Shown here: positions 22,680-36,110 of the stretch, piece after piece | How positions within the stretch are numbered: the first letter of the stretch is position 1 | Layout of the letters: every line of letters begins with the position of its first letter | Assembly (NCBI GenBank): GCA_036898135.1 | Contig: JBAHVR010000304.1 | Coordinates: 456,412 to 520,411 of the forward strand | Source: Oncomelania hupensis | Taxonomy: Eukaryota; Mollusca; Gastropoda; Littorinimorpha; Pomatiopsidae | Length of the DNA stretch: 64,000 bases | Direction: 5' to 3' | Notes under the pieces: model-generated | Database searches by the model: none | Told to the model about the DNA's origin: nothing | What the model saw: only the letters and a program-made list of their open reading frames with translations | Made by a program: the position numbers and the translations under genes

Positions 22680-23437
22680 TCCTGTGTTGTTTTGTATTTG
22701 AAATGTCTCGTCTACATTTTTAGACGTTTGTGATGTTTGTCCGCATGCACATAGTAGAATAGGGATCCAAATGTGTATGTAGCAAAGCGCTTATGCAAAT
22801 CGCAGTTGCTGATCACGAAGCCAAGTTATTTATTTATTTATTTATTATGTATAATGCATTACATTGTGTATGTAGCAATAATAAATTTTAAGAAAAGAAA
22901 AAGGAAAATATAAATCTCCCAAGGGAGGTAATTTGCCATTTAGCAGCTGTAATCAATTCCACATTTTAAAATACTTCTTTTCTTAGAGGCAATCTCATAT
23001 TCTGTTATAGTAATTGTCGAGGTTAATAATTATATTGAATGCGAAAATTGTACGTGACAAAAAATCGTTAATACCACATTATATAATTTTGTACTACAAA
23101 TTCAACCCAGATCATACATCATAGCATTTGAATTTTGGAGCAAAGTCTGCGCTCTTTCTCCAAAACACCTAGTCCTCTGAAAACATTTCCCTCCCTTGTG
23201 GGTATTGTAACGAATTCCGGCATATTCCAGTGTTCTATGAAACCCACACACTACAATATCTAGTTTGTGTTGGAATAGTGCTATGTAAGCTTGGTACGGT
23301 CTATATCAATATATTACTTCGGGGAAAGCAAAGGATTCATTACATATGGGCTTTGAAGAGTGGAACAATTGTTTGTCAGTGTTTATCTTATAGTTTAGAT
23401 TAGTTTGGGATAGTTTTCTGTATACTTGTATGTGTTA

Positions 23438-23515
<78 letters not shown>

Positions 23516-24150
23516 TTACATCTTAGCAGAATGACTCTTATAAATTAGCAAATTTGTGGTAATTACTGACCATTGGGCTATGAGTGGGACAATATAATAT
23601 TCTGTTGTAATAAAATAGGAGGTAGGGTACGTGCTCTTAGGAAGACGGGGTAAGAGGTTTGGAGTGTGGCTTAGATTTTATTTGTCGAGTTGTTTATAAA
23701 TTTATGATGATATAATTTTATTAAAAGCACAGTGCTTGCGCAAGATTACTGGGTTAAAACAATTTTCTTAATGTCTTATTCCTAGTAATATATTTATAAC
23801 AGAACCCACTTCAAATTACAACGAAAATGTGTGAACATGTTGCGTGTTTCCACATGCATGAGCAGTGTATGGGAGACTGTATGGTGATTGTACATTTTAA
23901 GTCACTCTTGTGTTAAATCGTTTAAGTATTTAAAGGTCATTTAATTATGAGGTTTAATATATTAATTTATATTTTACTTTTGGAGAAAGCAAAGGATTCA
24001 TTACATGTGGACTTTTTAGGATGAAACAGTTGTTTGTCAGTGTTTTGTCTTGTGTGTTTGTATTGTATTTTAGATTCGTTTGGAAACAGTCAATTCAATA
24101 TGGATTCTTTAGTGATTTTAGTTGTTAACCCATTTTGCAGTTTTTGTATT
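22680..24150. other. no gene; (ATT)n and a dispersed direct repeat
   Basis: (ATT)n occupies 23439-23512. GAAAGCAAAGGATTCATTAC begins a segment of about 110 bp at 23336 that recurs at 23982, in direct orientation. Confidence 0.6.
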
Positions 24151-24163
24151 ATCAGTTACTTAG

Positions 24164-24741
24164 CCACCCCCGTTGGCGTGCCGGGGGTTTCAGTATAAAT
24201 AGTATCCCCACTTTCTGGAAATTTAGTGCTTTAACTTCCCACTGTCGCTGTCTTTCTCATTTGCTCTTTCTCATTCCTGCTCTGTTCTATCAATCTGCTA
24301 TACTATCGTCTTCTTGGCTAGACCAGTCTCCTACCCTTTTTCTTGAAAACTCTTCCAGGACAAGAATCCTTATTTGTGTATGAGGTCTGTTGGATCAGCT
24401 TGGGAATATTGGACGCTTTCTGCCAGGTGGTCACTAGGGCTTCCTATGGTGTTATTATTTAGCAATGTAGGCATTTTATATGTATGTGTTTTGTTGATAA
24501 TTTATAATTATGTTTGTATTCTATTTTGTTTTTGTAAACGGGGGTTCGATAAATTAGAGTACAGCCTCAGCGTCCCCTGCGTGGGATGTCTTTATTGTAA
24601 AGTGACTGGCTTGTGGAGAGCTTTCAGTTTTACCGCTAGGATTGTTTCAGCAGATCTTTTATGCGGATCAGGGGTTGTCCGGTCCTGATTTGGCTCGGAA
24701 GAGTCCGCTGGACCTAAAGCAATAATCATGTAATGTAATGT
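24164..24741 (+). mobile_element. tailed retroposon R, copy 4 (full length, 10-bp target duplication)
   Basis: AGTTACTTAG flanks it at 24154-24163 and 24742-24751. Same start (CACCCCCGTTGGCGTGCC) and end ((ATGTA)n) as copy 3, differing by scattered substitutions. Confidence 0.87.
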
Positions 24742-24751
24742 AGTTACTTAG

Positions 24752-26540
24752 TCTTACTTCATCTCATTTCCATTTTCTTGTATGGGTTTTATACAGCATT
24801 GGAATCGTTCTTTGTGAATGTTTAAAAGGTTAGGCATGTTAAAATTCTGCTTCGTTTACTATTTGTTGAAAAACAGCTCTTGAATTTTAGGAATTTAAGG
24901 CTCACAAAACATGTTTAGGTATTATTGTTTAATTATTGTGTAACCTGTCATGTAGTAACATTTTTCCATTATGGAAGCTTTGATTTGCAAGCAGCGTTTA
25001 ATTTATTTAAGCCATGCTACAAGGAGCGTAGTTACACCAGTTTGTTTGTCACTTTGCTTTTATTTATTATTTGTGTGAGTATTATCCTTCACATTTCTAT
25101 ATTAAAAGCTGAGTCTAATGTGTGGAACAAAACTATTGTTTTCTTTGTGATACGACTTGTTACATTGAGGGTGACTCTTGGGTGAGACTGTGTTTCTAAC
25201 TGTGAATAGTATACCATTTGACAATGTAAACGTGACGTTTGTACAAATATAAACATTGTGACTTACTAGGAACATGAAAATGTTGACTGCCAACAGGAAA
25301 AATCGGGCAGTAAACTTGGAAACTTATACCTGTAAAAATACAAATTTTTGAATGTGATTTGATAAACCAAACATAATTGTCTGTCAATCTAAAGTGTATT
25401 TTGCTGGGTAATGCAACTTCTTTAAAATATACCGTATTTCATAAAAGCTTTAACTTTTATTACGACTGAGATTGAACATGAAAACGTGTTTATTGAAGTG
25501 ACGACTTTGTGAACATGAAACCTATCTGAAAATTAAACATTTGATCGACCATGCACCTTAACAAGAACGGTTTGATTTGAAAATAACGATGCATTTCTGA
25601 CTTTTTTAATTTTATGAAACATATGAGGTTTCTCACTTTCAGCATGAAAGTTGTTACTGTTGACATAGACAAATTGCGACTGAGACTGAACATGAAACCT
25701 GTTCTATGAACGGAAAACTTGCGTCAACATAAAAACTTTTTGAAAGTAAGTGTTATGACCTTTTTTAAAAGAGAAAAACACCAGCCACAACGGTTAGTTT
25801 GAAAACTCATAATCCGATTTTCAGCAGGACAGCTTGTATCGTTCAAAATGAAAATTATGTGTAAATTACAAACGTGACTATATTAACTATGTACTGAATG
25901 TTTTATGAAACTATTGTTCTGCAGATTAATAACTCGATGAACATGATGAAAAATGTGTGGCCATAATTTTTTTTCTGACTATATACATGAACAATAACAA
26001 TCTGATCAGAAAACGGCGATGCATGTTTTAACTGCTATTTCAGAAAGTTAAACAATGAAAGTAACCGTTCTTTGCATGCTCAGATACCTTGATTGTTCGT
26101 AAATATAATTTATATAGCATGATTTTATGGTTTGGGACCCTACAATCTTTTCAATGAATGCATACATTAACATGTACTGGATGATTTGTTTTGAGTGGGT
26201 TTTATAACATGCATGATTTTAGTGAATGGTTTACACAAAAATAATAACAATTCATTATAAAGTGTATGTGGATGTTTTGATTAACCAAAAAATATATTTG
26301 GTGGTTGTTTGTGCCAAGCTAGTGTTACTAACTGGGAAAGTTTGGTTTTAAATACCAACAATTCATTTATAGTTTATGTTGAATGTTTGGGTTTTTTTAA
26401 ATTTATTTATGAGGATGTTTTATGTTTGTGTAAAAAGATAGTGCAAGCATTGTTACGTGCGATATCATTAACATTAATTTTATGTAACCATTGTTGGTGT
26501 ATTCGATTATACAAATAAACCATGGAGTGAAATGTGCTTG
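24752..26540. other. no gene recognised
   Basis: AT-rich. Variants of GAACATGAAAACNTGTTT recur loosely between 25470 and 25960. Probably non-coding. Confidence 0.45.
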
Positions 26541-26544
26541 TATA

Positions 26545-26630
26545 TATATGTGTGTGTGTGTGTGTGTGTGAGTGTGTGTGTGTTTGTGTGTGTGGTGTGT
26601 GTGTGGGTGTGTGTGTGTGTGTGCTGCATG
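26545..26630. repeat. (GT)n microsatellite
   Basis: GT repeats with TTT and GG interruptions, followed by GCTGCATGTGCATTTGATCA. Confidence 0.85.
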
Positions 26631-26696
26631 TGCATTTGATCACCCTCAAACCCTCCTTACTCCTCCTCTCTTCTTTCTCTCCCTCCATCCTCCCCA

Positions 26697-27586
26697 CACA
26701 CACGCACAAATAATTAATTCCTCATTAACGACAGATGCCCACAAACATGAAAAAGCTCAAATTGTCTCCCTTGTCAATTCATAGAATGAAATGTTAAATC
26801 ATGCTCGTTTTTAATTCTGATCATTGCAAGTCGATCTTAAAAAACGGAACAATTATTTGAGGCTGAAATGGAATAATTTTCCATATTTTAGTTGTATTAA
26901 AAAATTTTTTAAATCATTTTGCACTTTGGTTATGTTTTCATTACCAGGCATACCAGTACATTTTATAGCCTTGTGTTTGTAGCGAATATAAGGATCACTG
27001 AAATATAATTATTTTGGCATTTATTTATTATTAGCAGTCTCCTCTCTGAAAATCCTTACGGGAAGAGAGGGGACTATAAACTGATAAACACATAAATTAT
27101 TTTGGATTGAATCCATTATTGGAACTAGTTTATGGTCCGTTTTAGACCAGAACATAGGTAAGGTGATGTGGTGCAAGTCCAACCTCTGCTATTTTGATAG
27201 GAACCGTTTTACCAGCAGAGAGCTTGGCAAGCACTACTGGGTATTTTTGTTATTTTTCATTTTTGGCTCATTTTTCTCCAAATTTTCAGTTTTGCAGCAA
27301 TTTGGAAGAGAGTTTACCATAGCCTGTGATGTTGAAAACTTTTTTTTTACATTTCTACTAGATTCTAAACCTTGAATGTTACATTATGATGAGTGTATGT
27401 TAATGCTTATACATTACTTTTGATTTTTAAAAAAAAAATTTTAATAAAAATAACTGTCTTATTTCATTTTAAAAAAAAAGTTATTATTTTATTTTCAGAT
27501 ATTATATTTTAATGCTTGAATATTATAATATGACGATTAATGCTTATGTACTTAATGTTCAGATTTTGTTAAGTGAAATTAAATGT
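26697..27586 (+). repeat. left arm of a large inverted duplication
   Basis: Matches 28140-28975 in reverse complement over most of its length (for example GGTGATGTGGTGCAAGTCCA at 27161 against 28526-28507). The flank GCTGCATGTGCATTTGATCA at 26624 recurs directly at 27629, in the spacer. Confidence 0.8.
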
Positions 27587-28139
27587 CCTAAATATATATA
27601 TTGTGTATGTGTGTGTGTGTGTGTGTGTGCTGCATGTGCATTTGATCATTCTTAACCCACTTCCCTATTCTCCTCTCTAGCTCTCTATCATACCCCTGCA
27701 TCAGTTCAGCAACTTTCCCTGTCCTCATCACTGCCTTCTAGATGCTGTCACTGTCGTTATTGTGATGTTGTAAATCTATATATCTCTCTTATGTAATGTT
27801 TACTATTTGCTATATATCTTGTCAATATGCCCAACACAAATATTGTGTGCTAGTATACTTGTGTGCATGTATGTGCTTGCATATTGCATAGATCTGTTAA
27901 CCTCCCAAAAGCTTCTGGCAACACGCTGAAAAGCTGTAATTTATAAGAATCAGTTTTATTGTGACATTGTATGACACAACAAATACATGTACAACCATAA
28001 AATTAAAGATTATAATAGCAGGCATGATTATAACAAATGGAAATTTTAAGAGAAATAGAGGCTAGATCTAATGGCTATAGACTCCTTTGGAAAAGAAATA
28101 AAATAATTAATTTTAAAAGATAAAATAATATAAAACAAT

Positions 28140-28975
28140 TTCACTTAAAAAATGTGTGTAAGCATTAATATACAACCATCATACCATAACATTCAAACAT
28201 TGAAATATAATATTTGGAAATTAAACAAATGAAATAGAATAAATTGAAAAATTATTTCCATATTCGAAAAATAATGCATAAGCATTGGACTCATAACATA
28301 ACATTCAAGGTTTAGAATCTACAGTCTAGTAGAAATGTAAAAAAATAGTTTTCAACATCACAAACTATGTTAAACTCTTCCAAATTGCTGCAAAACTGAA
28401 AATTTGGAGAAAAATGTGCCAAAAATGAAAAATAACAAAAATACCCAGTGGTGCTTGCCAAGCTCTCTGCTGGTAAAACGGTTCCTATCATAATAGCAGA
28501 GGTTGGACTTGCACCACATCACCTTCCCTATGTTCTGGTCTAAAACGGACCATAAACTAGTTCCAATAATGGATTCAATCCAACATAATAGGTTAGGTAG
28601 GTAGATTAACGTCCCCGGACACATCAGCGTATAGGGGACATGATAACATAATAACCTGTCAGTGATCCTTATATTCGCTACAAACACAAGGCTATAAAAT
28701 GTACTGGTATGCCTAGTAATGAAAACGTTACTGAGGTGCAAATTTATTTTTAAAAATTTGTTAATACAACTAAAATATGGAAATTTATTCCATTTCAGCA
28801 TCAAATAATTCTTCCTTTTTCTAAGATTGAGTTGGAATCGTCAGAATTAAAAGCCAGCACGATTTAACATTTAATTCTATGATTTGACAAGGGAGACAAA
28901 TCGAGTTTTTTTTTCTATTTTGTAGTCATCTGTCTTTAACGATGAATTAACTATTTGTGTGTGTGTGTGTGGGGG
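28140..28975 (-). repeat. right arm of the inverted duplication
   Basis: Inverted copy of 26697-27586. It carries a roughly 50-bp insert (28598-28645) absent from the left arm. The shared frames differ mostly by amino-acid changes, which argues against a gene. Confidence 0.8.
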
Positions 28976-30530
28976 GGGGGGGGTGGAACAATTTCACATT
29001 TTGATTATGTAGTCATCTCTGTCTTTATTAATGAATTCATTATTTATTTTTGTGTGCGCGTGAAATTCATAAAACCTTTTTATATAAAATGTTTTCATTA
29101 CTTCTAATGATTTCTTTCTGTTATGTAATTTTTTAAATGTTATTATGTTTTTTTGTTTTTTTTGGGGGGAGGGGGGGAGAGGAGGGGAGCGTAGAGGGGA
29201 ATATAAATAAGTTGTTTAACATTTTTTTATGATTAGACTAGACAATGTTATATTTTTCTCTTCCGGTCATATTCCGTTTTTTTTTAAGAATTTTATTACA
29301 AGGCTTCTACTTAATTTTTAGGATTTAAATTTTGTTTCTTCCTTACTTAGAAGTGAATTTTAATGTTGCTTTGTTGTTATGCAATTAATTTTGGAGGCAA
29401 TGGATATTAGCAATATCATGTTGCATTGAACAAAACAATATAACATCTTTATTACTTCAATAAGAATTGGCAAAAATGTATTATGATTTCACATACAATG
29501 AAAAGTACATTTAAAGCCATATGTGTTCAATAAACAAAGCATTACAATCACCCCTTAGTAATCTAACAACAAAAAAAACCATAAATTATATCCAGTTATG
29601 AATACATTCATGCAAGCAACTATCACAGATAAAAAAATATCACAGTCCATCAACATAATAGATTCATACTACTACTATCATAACCTCATATCACAATTAC
29701 ATCTCATCAATTCACATTCATAATTTACAAATATATACAAGTCACTCTCTAAGAGGATATCACATATGATAAATTTATTACATTCACATCAATTATCAGC
29801 CTTTTATTAAAATATGTTTTAAACTGGGAGTGAATGATACTAAATAAATAAAGAAATAATGAAAAATTACATTAATAGAATAAATCAATCAATGGATAAG
29901 CAATGTAGCCATCATGGTGTATATGATGTAACGTTAAGTACTAAGCAGTTTGTTATACATACCTATTTTCCGAACACTCAACTTGAATTTGTAAAAGAAA
30001 GAAAGAAAAAGATCCTGACACTCATGTCCTAAACAGGTGAGTGCCAAATAGGCCTATGCAAACAAACTCAGCAGTCGCTGGGTCATATGCCCCTTCCTCT
30101 CACAGAGCTTCGGGATCCAAATGGAGCTACCCAAGGTGCCAAACTGCTGTTTGAGATGCATTGTCCAACGCACCAGACAACTGATCTGAGCTGTCCTGAA
30201 CCGCTGAGAGGAGAGTAGGACCCAAGTGCGTGCTTGGTGTGTTTATGTAGGCCTGCTGGCACGCAAAACAGGGCCATATTAGACAGTTGTGAAACTTTTT
30301 TTACAGGAACTGAACTTTTGAAAGTTTAACATACATTTATTAGAAATATCACCAGTCCACTGGATCCCCTTGCATGATTAGCACACCAATGCAGATTAAT
30401 GAGCAATAAATTTCTTAGGCCATTCACACACATGTTTATCAACGATCGTACATTTGAAATAAAATATGTGAAGAATAAAAACTAATAATACAGTTCTTTT
30501 AGTATTTTTACAAATAACAAATAATGCGTA
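28976..30530. other. no gene recognised
   Basis: AT-rich; poly-G runs at 28971 and 29165. 30008-30055 resembles part of the SINE at 8797. 30531-30565 and 30601-30633 resemble 28160-28215 of the inverted repeat. Confidence 0.45.
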
Positions 30531-30565
30531 CAAGCATTAATATACAACCATCATACCATAACATT

Positions 30566-30600
30566 CCTATCCTATTCTATCCTATCCTATCCTGTCCCGT
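30566..30600 (-). mobile_element. tail-only copy of the RTE-like LINE (35 bp)
   Basis: On the minus strand ACGGGACAGG followed by (ATAGG)n, the last bases of the LINE plus its tail. It is flanked by AACATT at 30560-30565 and 30601-30606. The unoccupied sequence ACCATAACATTCAAACA exists at about 28192. Confidence 0.78.
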
Positions 30601-30633
30601 AACATTCAAACACTGAAATACGATATTTGCAAA

Positions 30634-31495
30634 TATCCTATCCTTTCTTATCTCGTATCTTGAAAGGTCGTTGGGGCATCACAGATAATCATCTAACCAG
30701 CGTGCTCCATCTTTCTCTGTCCTCAGCAACTCTCATGGCTTCGCTCAGTGTCAAGCCAGTCCATTCTCGAATGTTGTCCTCCCACCTCTTTTTCTGTCTC
30801 CCTCTTTTTCTGCATCCTTGCACCACGCCTTGCAGGATGGTCTTTGCAAGGCCTCATGCTCTGGTGCCGTAGCCATACCATCGGAATTTTCGTTTCTTTA
30901 CCACTGTGAGCATGTCATCATGTTGTCCAATGGCTTGTGTGATGGTGTATCCGACTTCGTTGTTGGTGATCTGCTGGGTATAGGAAATGCCCAGAAGTCT
31001 TCTGTAGCACCCCATCTTCCATCTGATTTGTTCAGTTTGGGGTTTCAACCTGTTGAATATTATTTTCAGGAGGACCTTGCTGGGATGGCTGATGAGGCTG
31101 ATGGTGCGGTAATTTTCACACTCCTGAAGGTTACCCTTTTGGGGAAGAGTGATGACAAGCGACTGGGTCCATGGTATAGGCCACTCTCCACTCTGCTAGA
31201 TCTTGTTACAAATAATGGTGAGGGTGTCAATCATCGCTTATGCTCTTGCTTGAAGCAATTCTGCGGGTATGTTGTCCACTCCCGCTTACTTCCCCTTCTT
31301 CAGTGGTTGCACTGCTGCCTCAACTTCTTCTCGGAGAATTGGGAGGATTTCTTCCTCTTCTTTGTTTTCTGTTCTGGGGACATGCTAGAACTGATTGGTC
31401 TCTGTTTGGTGTGTGGTTGAAAAGGTCAGAGCAGTACTTTTTCCATCTTTCCGTCTTTTTCCATACAAGACTTCTTGTTCTTCTCCAAGGCATAT
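30634..31495 (-). mobile_element. RTE-like LINE copy with internal deletion
   Basis: The 3' end with (ATAGG) tail is at 30634 and the 5' side near 31495. At about 31022 the C-terminal RRLLGISYTQ region joins directly to the KPQTEQI region, removing about 840 bases relative to 60-1710, including motifs A to E. It cannot encode an active enzyme. Confidence 0.85.
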
Positions 31496-32060
31496 TGATT
31501 GATTGATTAATTGTTGCTTTAGGTCCAGCGGACTCTTCCGAGCCAAATCAGGACCGGACAACCCCCGATCCGCATAAAAAATCTGCTGAAACAACCCTAG
31601 TGGGAAAACTGAATGCCCTCCACCGGCCAGTCACTTTACAATAAAGACATCCCACGCAGGGGACGGCTGAGGCTACTCGAACCCCCGGTTACAAAAACAA
31701 AATAGAATACAAACATCATTATAAATTATCAACAAAACACATACATATAAAATGCCTATATTGCTAAATAATAACATCATAGGAAACCCTAGTGACCACC
31801 CGGCAGAAAGCGTCCAATACTCCCAAGCTGATCCAACAGACCCCATACACAAACAAGGAGTCTTGTCCAGGAAGAGTTTTCAAGAAAAAAGGTAAGTCAT
31901 TGATCTAGCGAAGAAGAAGATAGTATAGCAGAGTGATAGGACAGAGCAGGAATGGGAAAGAGCAAATGAGGAAGACAGCGACAATGGGAATTTAAAGCAC
32001 TAAATTTCCAGAAAGTGGGGATACTATTTATACTTAAACCCCCGGCACTCCAACGGGGGT
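31496..32060 (-). mobile_element. tailed retroposon R, copy 5
   Basis: It runs from a (TCAA)n-like tail at 31496 through AGGTCCAGCGGACTCTTCCG to its 5' end ACTCCAACGGGGG at 32060. It abuts the LINE copy before it. Confidence 0.82.
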
Positions 32061-33110
32061 ACTGATGCCGCAGTGAATCGGTCATGCCTATAAAGGAAAG
32101 ACAGGTTTTCAACTGGGGCTTTCCCTTTTCCCGTTATAGGTTAGAACAATCTACAGTGGCAAGATTGCTCATGACCCCAAGGGGTACCAAGGCATATACC
32201 AGACTTGCTGTCGATCGTGATAACCTTTATTTGGGTTATGAAATAGGATGATCGATCAGCCTTCAACGGTGCACGCTCACAGCACTGTGGACATCTTTGA
32301 AAGCAGAACCTCACCATTTTGTAGGTCTGCATTTCAACGTTGTTTTTATTTTCCCTAGGATCAGCTATGATCAGCCGCGTTGTTATTTATCCGTGTAAAG
32401 CTTTCCGCCAAAAAAAAAAACGTTCTATTTTAACTTCCAGACTTCTCCACAGAGTTCAACACGTCGTTCAAGGTTCTTTCGTTTCCTCCCTATGGGAAAA
32501 GAGGCTTTTCAATGCCTAATTGTTAATACACATGAAGACGCTCTTAGAATGATATCTATCTAGGTATCGGGCATTGGAAACGAAGAGCGGAAGAGAGGCT
32601 CGATTACCAATCAACCTCTGCAATACTGTTGACTGAACTGTGTAAAGATGTACGTGGAATTATAATCCCCAGTACTTGTGTAGTCTTGCTTGCAGGATTG
32701 TTTGGGGGATGTTCGAACCTGGTCATATGTTAATCTTGTACAAATTGCAATGCAACCACACAATCACGATGCAAGTAAACTCCACCCCGACAGCTAAACC
32801 TGTTTTCTGCTGTCCACCATAATTACATGATTTAGGTAGTTTTAAGAACGTGATTCGAGGAGCTCTGAAGTCCTGACAATGCAACTGAATCATGCATAAA
32901 ATAGTGGTTTGCACATGTGCTCCTGTGCGTGAAGTCTAAGAAAGATGAGCAGATGATCTGTAGGGTCAGATGATCTGTAGGGTCAGACGATCAATGGATA
33001 TAGTTCCTGCACACAGCATACATACTTATGTATGAACTTGTTGACTCCCATTTGCAGCATTTACACTAGCATCTAGAAAGCATACAGACGTGCTTCAGGG
33101 ATGTCTGGAA
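32061..33110. other. no gene recognised
   Basis: Mixed-composition DNA; GATGATCTGTAGGGTCAGA is tandemly doubled at 32950-32990. Confidence 0.45.
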
Positions 33111-33114
33111 TCGC

Positions 33115-33520
33115 TCACAAGAAGACGAGGAGGAGGATGAGGAGGAAGAGTAGGAAAAGAAAATAGAACAAGAACAAGAAGAACAAGGGGAGAGAGAGAT
33201 AGAAAAAGAGAGAAAAATAACCAGAACAAGAAAGAGAAGAAGAGGAGGGAAAAGAGTACCAGTCGTACATCTTAAGTTATTCTGATGAATACAAATTGTG
33301 GGGAACAGAATACGAGAAGAAGAAGAAGAAGAAGAAGAAGAAGAACAACAACAACAACAACAACAACAAAAACAACAACAATAACACAGAAAAAGAACAA
33401 CAAAAACAACAACAACAAAAAGCAACAACAATAAGAAAGAAGAGCAAGAACAAGAAAGAGGTACAAAAAGAACAAAAACACAGAAAAAAAAAGAACCACA
33501 ACAACAGCAACTACTACAAC
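33115..33520. repeat. purine-rich GAA/CAA/AGG microsatellite block
   Basis: Degenerate GAA, GAGGA and CAA triplets; produces only low-complexity frames. Confidence 0.85.
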
Positions 33521-36110
33521 TTTCAGTCTTTCCCGAATGTTGGCTGCATGTTCCTCAACTTGGGGCCCGAGGTCTTCACAGTCACGGCCTCTTCCTATCT
33601 TGCCAAGGGTCATTTGTTTGATGTAATGGCTATTTGAGTGCCAAGACTACTGTCCGCAGCCGTTCACAGCTGACCGGCATCCCCTTTTCTTTGACCTCTC
33701 CATACATCTTCTCGTTCAAAATCTTCCTCAACCTTCAATTACCCAAGAGGTTGTGTTGCATCCTTAAGAGAGACCGAAGAGAGATTACTTGTACTACCGC
33801 AATTCTCTGTGTGTACCTGTGTGTGTGTCTCTGTGTGTGTCTCTCTGTTACCGAGTTTATCTCTGTCTGTCTGTCTGTCTGTCTCTATTTCCAAACTATC
33901 CCAACTAGAATCTCTCTTCCTCCCCATGTCTGCCTCTCCATCACTGCTCTGCAGCAGCAAAGTACACGACATTTGCATCCCGCGGAGAGATATTTTCGAG
34001 AGATAAGGGGAGGTAACGAACGCCGCAAGCACAGGGAGCTGAGAGGTCAGCTATCTGATTTATCCGCACTTGAGAATTCTCCAGCGTGCGAAGTTGACAA
34101 ACGTCTCCAAAATGCTCCACAGGACGCGAATGTGCATGCCCAGACTACCAAACCGTTCGGTACATTGATGTATTGAGAGGAGTAGGAAAAGGAGGAAGAG
34201 GATCAGTAGCAGTAGCAGCAGCAGCAGAAGAAGAAGAAGAAGAAAAAGAAGAAGAAGAAGTGGACATATGTAGACAGTCAGTAGTGGAAGGGAAGCCGAC
34301 CGCGCTGAGTATAGCAAGTAGTTTGGCATAGGCCTATTCCTTCAGTCGAGAGTATAAACCGAGGTCTAGTCTGTGTACGCATGCATTTCATCGCACGGCC
34401 TTCGAAGATACTGACGCTCATGTGCTAAACAGGTGAATGCCTTATAAATAAAACACCCCTTCAGGTCTGTCGGTCTGTCCGTCAGTCGTTCGTTCGGTAG
34501 GTCCTCTAGCCGCAGGCACTGTGACGGTGGGTCTATTGTTGTTGGGCTCTGCACAATGGAATGCTATTACCCACTCGTCTATTGTCGATGGGGACCGCTA
34601 GTAATCTCCCTGTGACTTAACTTAATACATTTATTTATTTAGCTCGGTCTGTGTTTAGGCTGGGGTACAGAGATAGGAAGAAAAATGGTAAAAGATCACT
34701 GTCACACTAGCTCTAACACGGCCATGAAACATAGGTAGTCCAGCCAATTGATAACAGTAAATATCACACATTTATTTCCTCTACTCTATACACGATCTGC
34801 GAAGTATGAAACTAACTTAAAAGTTCAAATGTGAATTTGAATGGTTCCCTTCTTGATAGTTCTAGGCAGCTACTTTATCATCATCGGGCACTGGATGCTT
34901 TCTGCCCTAATGGTCAGAGTCTGGAAGAGTGGACTACTGTGGTCCTTTGATACCAGTTTTAGTGCACTGTTTCGGTAGGCACTTAACTGTGAGTTCGAAG
35001 CGCTGCGTTGAGGTTGCTTCCTTGATAAGCTGTGTTGTTGTAGAGTCTTCTCCTAGTGGCTAGACTGGTGGCCTCTCTTCGAGATGCCTCGGCAGGCCAA
35101 CGTTCAGTGACAACTTGTTCTTGTCTTTTGCCTGGTTGGGCTCACGATACGATGCCTGCTCGTCTGTAACATATGAGACGAAATTCTGCACAACCCTGTA
35201 TAATAGGTGTGTGCAGAGCGTCTCTCTGAAGGCCGAAGTAGCCCTCAGTGATTAGCTCCACATCTCTATATATAAGCGACGAACATTCTGCTAAGTCCGT
35301 GGTCCACTGGAATCTCCACTCTAATTTTCTATACATATATAAATATAAATCATGGCGAACTATACATATAGAGAAATATCTAATATGATACACATTCTCT
35401 GGTACAGCCACTGGTCTGCAAGCATACATATAGGTTAAACAACAGTGGGTCCGTACGGAATACAAGATGGAGTCAAACCCGGTCGTGTTCGCCACGTGGT
35501 CAAGCAACGTTGGACTAACAATTCCATTCTAAGCATAGCAAATTTCACAAACATAATTCAACAATAATATCAATACATCATGATGAAACAAAAGTATGTT
35601 CATTTACCTTTTTGACAATGTCAGGCGGTGGCTAACTTGATTGAATCGAGTTTTCAACAAGTCCTGCTTTCCTAGTCTGTCAGTGGAGAGGTTTTCTGGA
35701 GCGTAGCTGTGTACTGCCCGCAGTTTGAACGCAGAATCACTCTTCACCTAGCCTTGGCCTAACCAGGCAGAACTGGTCTACCTAATCTCGCTGTGTTCGG
35801 ATTGGCTGTAAATTCTGCTCTATCCGTAAGCTGGATGCTGTCACTATACTGCGCTATCGTCCGTATACAACTGTGTACCTTACCGTGAACTTGTATCGTC
35901 TGCTGCAGCCTAACATCAACCTACTAAGTTTACAATGACTAAACAAGGCAAAAGTTTAAAATGTGCTAAGTAAAACTGGCCTCTTGTTACAGGCACTAGG
36001 TCCTATTTCCCCATCAACGGTCGTATAGGATCGCTCAGTTACTTGAGGTGTTCGACGGTGCGCATCAAAGCCACACGTTAGCAGTTTTGTTTAGATCATT
36101 TTTCGGTCAG
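33521..36110. other. no gene recognised; repeat fragments
   Basis: 34337-34450 matches the body of the SINE at 8797 (GAGTATAAACCGAGGTCTAG). 34215-34260 is GCA/GAA-rich. 33530-33640 has one open minus-strand stretch (TLGKIGRGRDCEDLGPQVEE) without a usable donor; not called. Confidence 0.45.

Noticed and set aside
27163..27375. Frame WCKSNLCYFDRNRFTSRELG conserved in both arms of the inverted duplication
   Set aside because: Most differences between the arms change amino acids and flanking frames are short; no sign of selection for protein.
33530..33640. Minus-strand open stretch TLGKIGRGRDCEDLGPQVEE possibly an exon
   Set aside because: No GT donor at the end of the open stretch and no family recognised.
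35142..35507. 121-codon minus-strand frame
   Set aside because: No domain, no splice context, Tyr/Cys/Arg-rich composition typical of chance frames.
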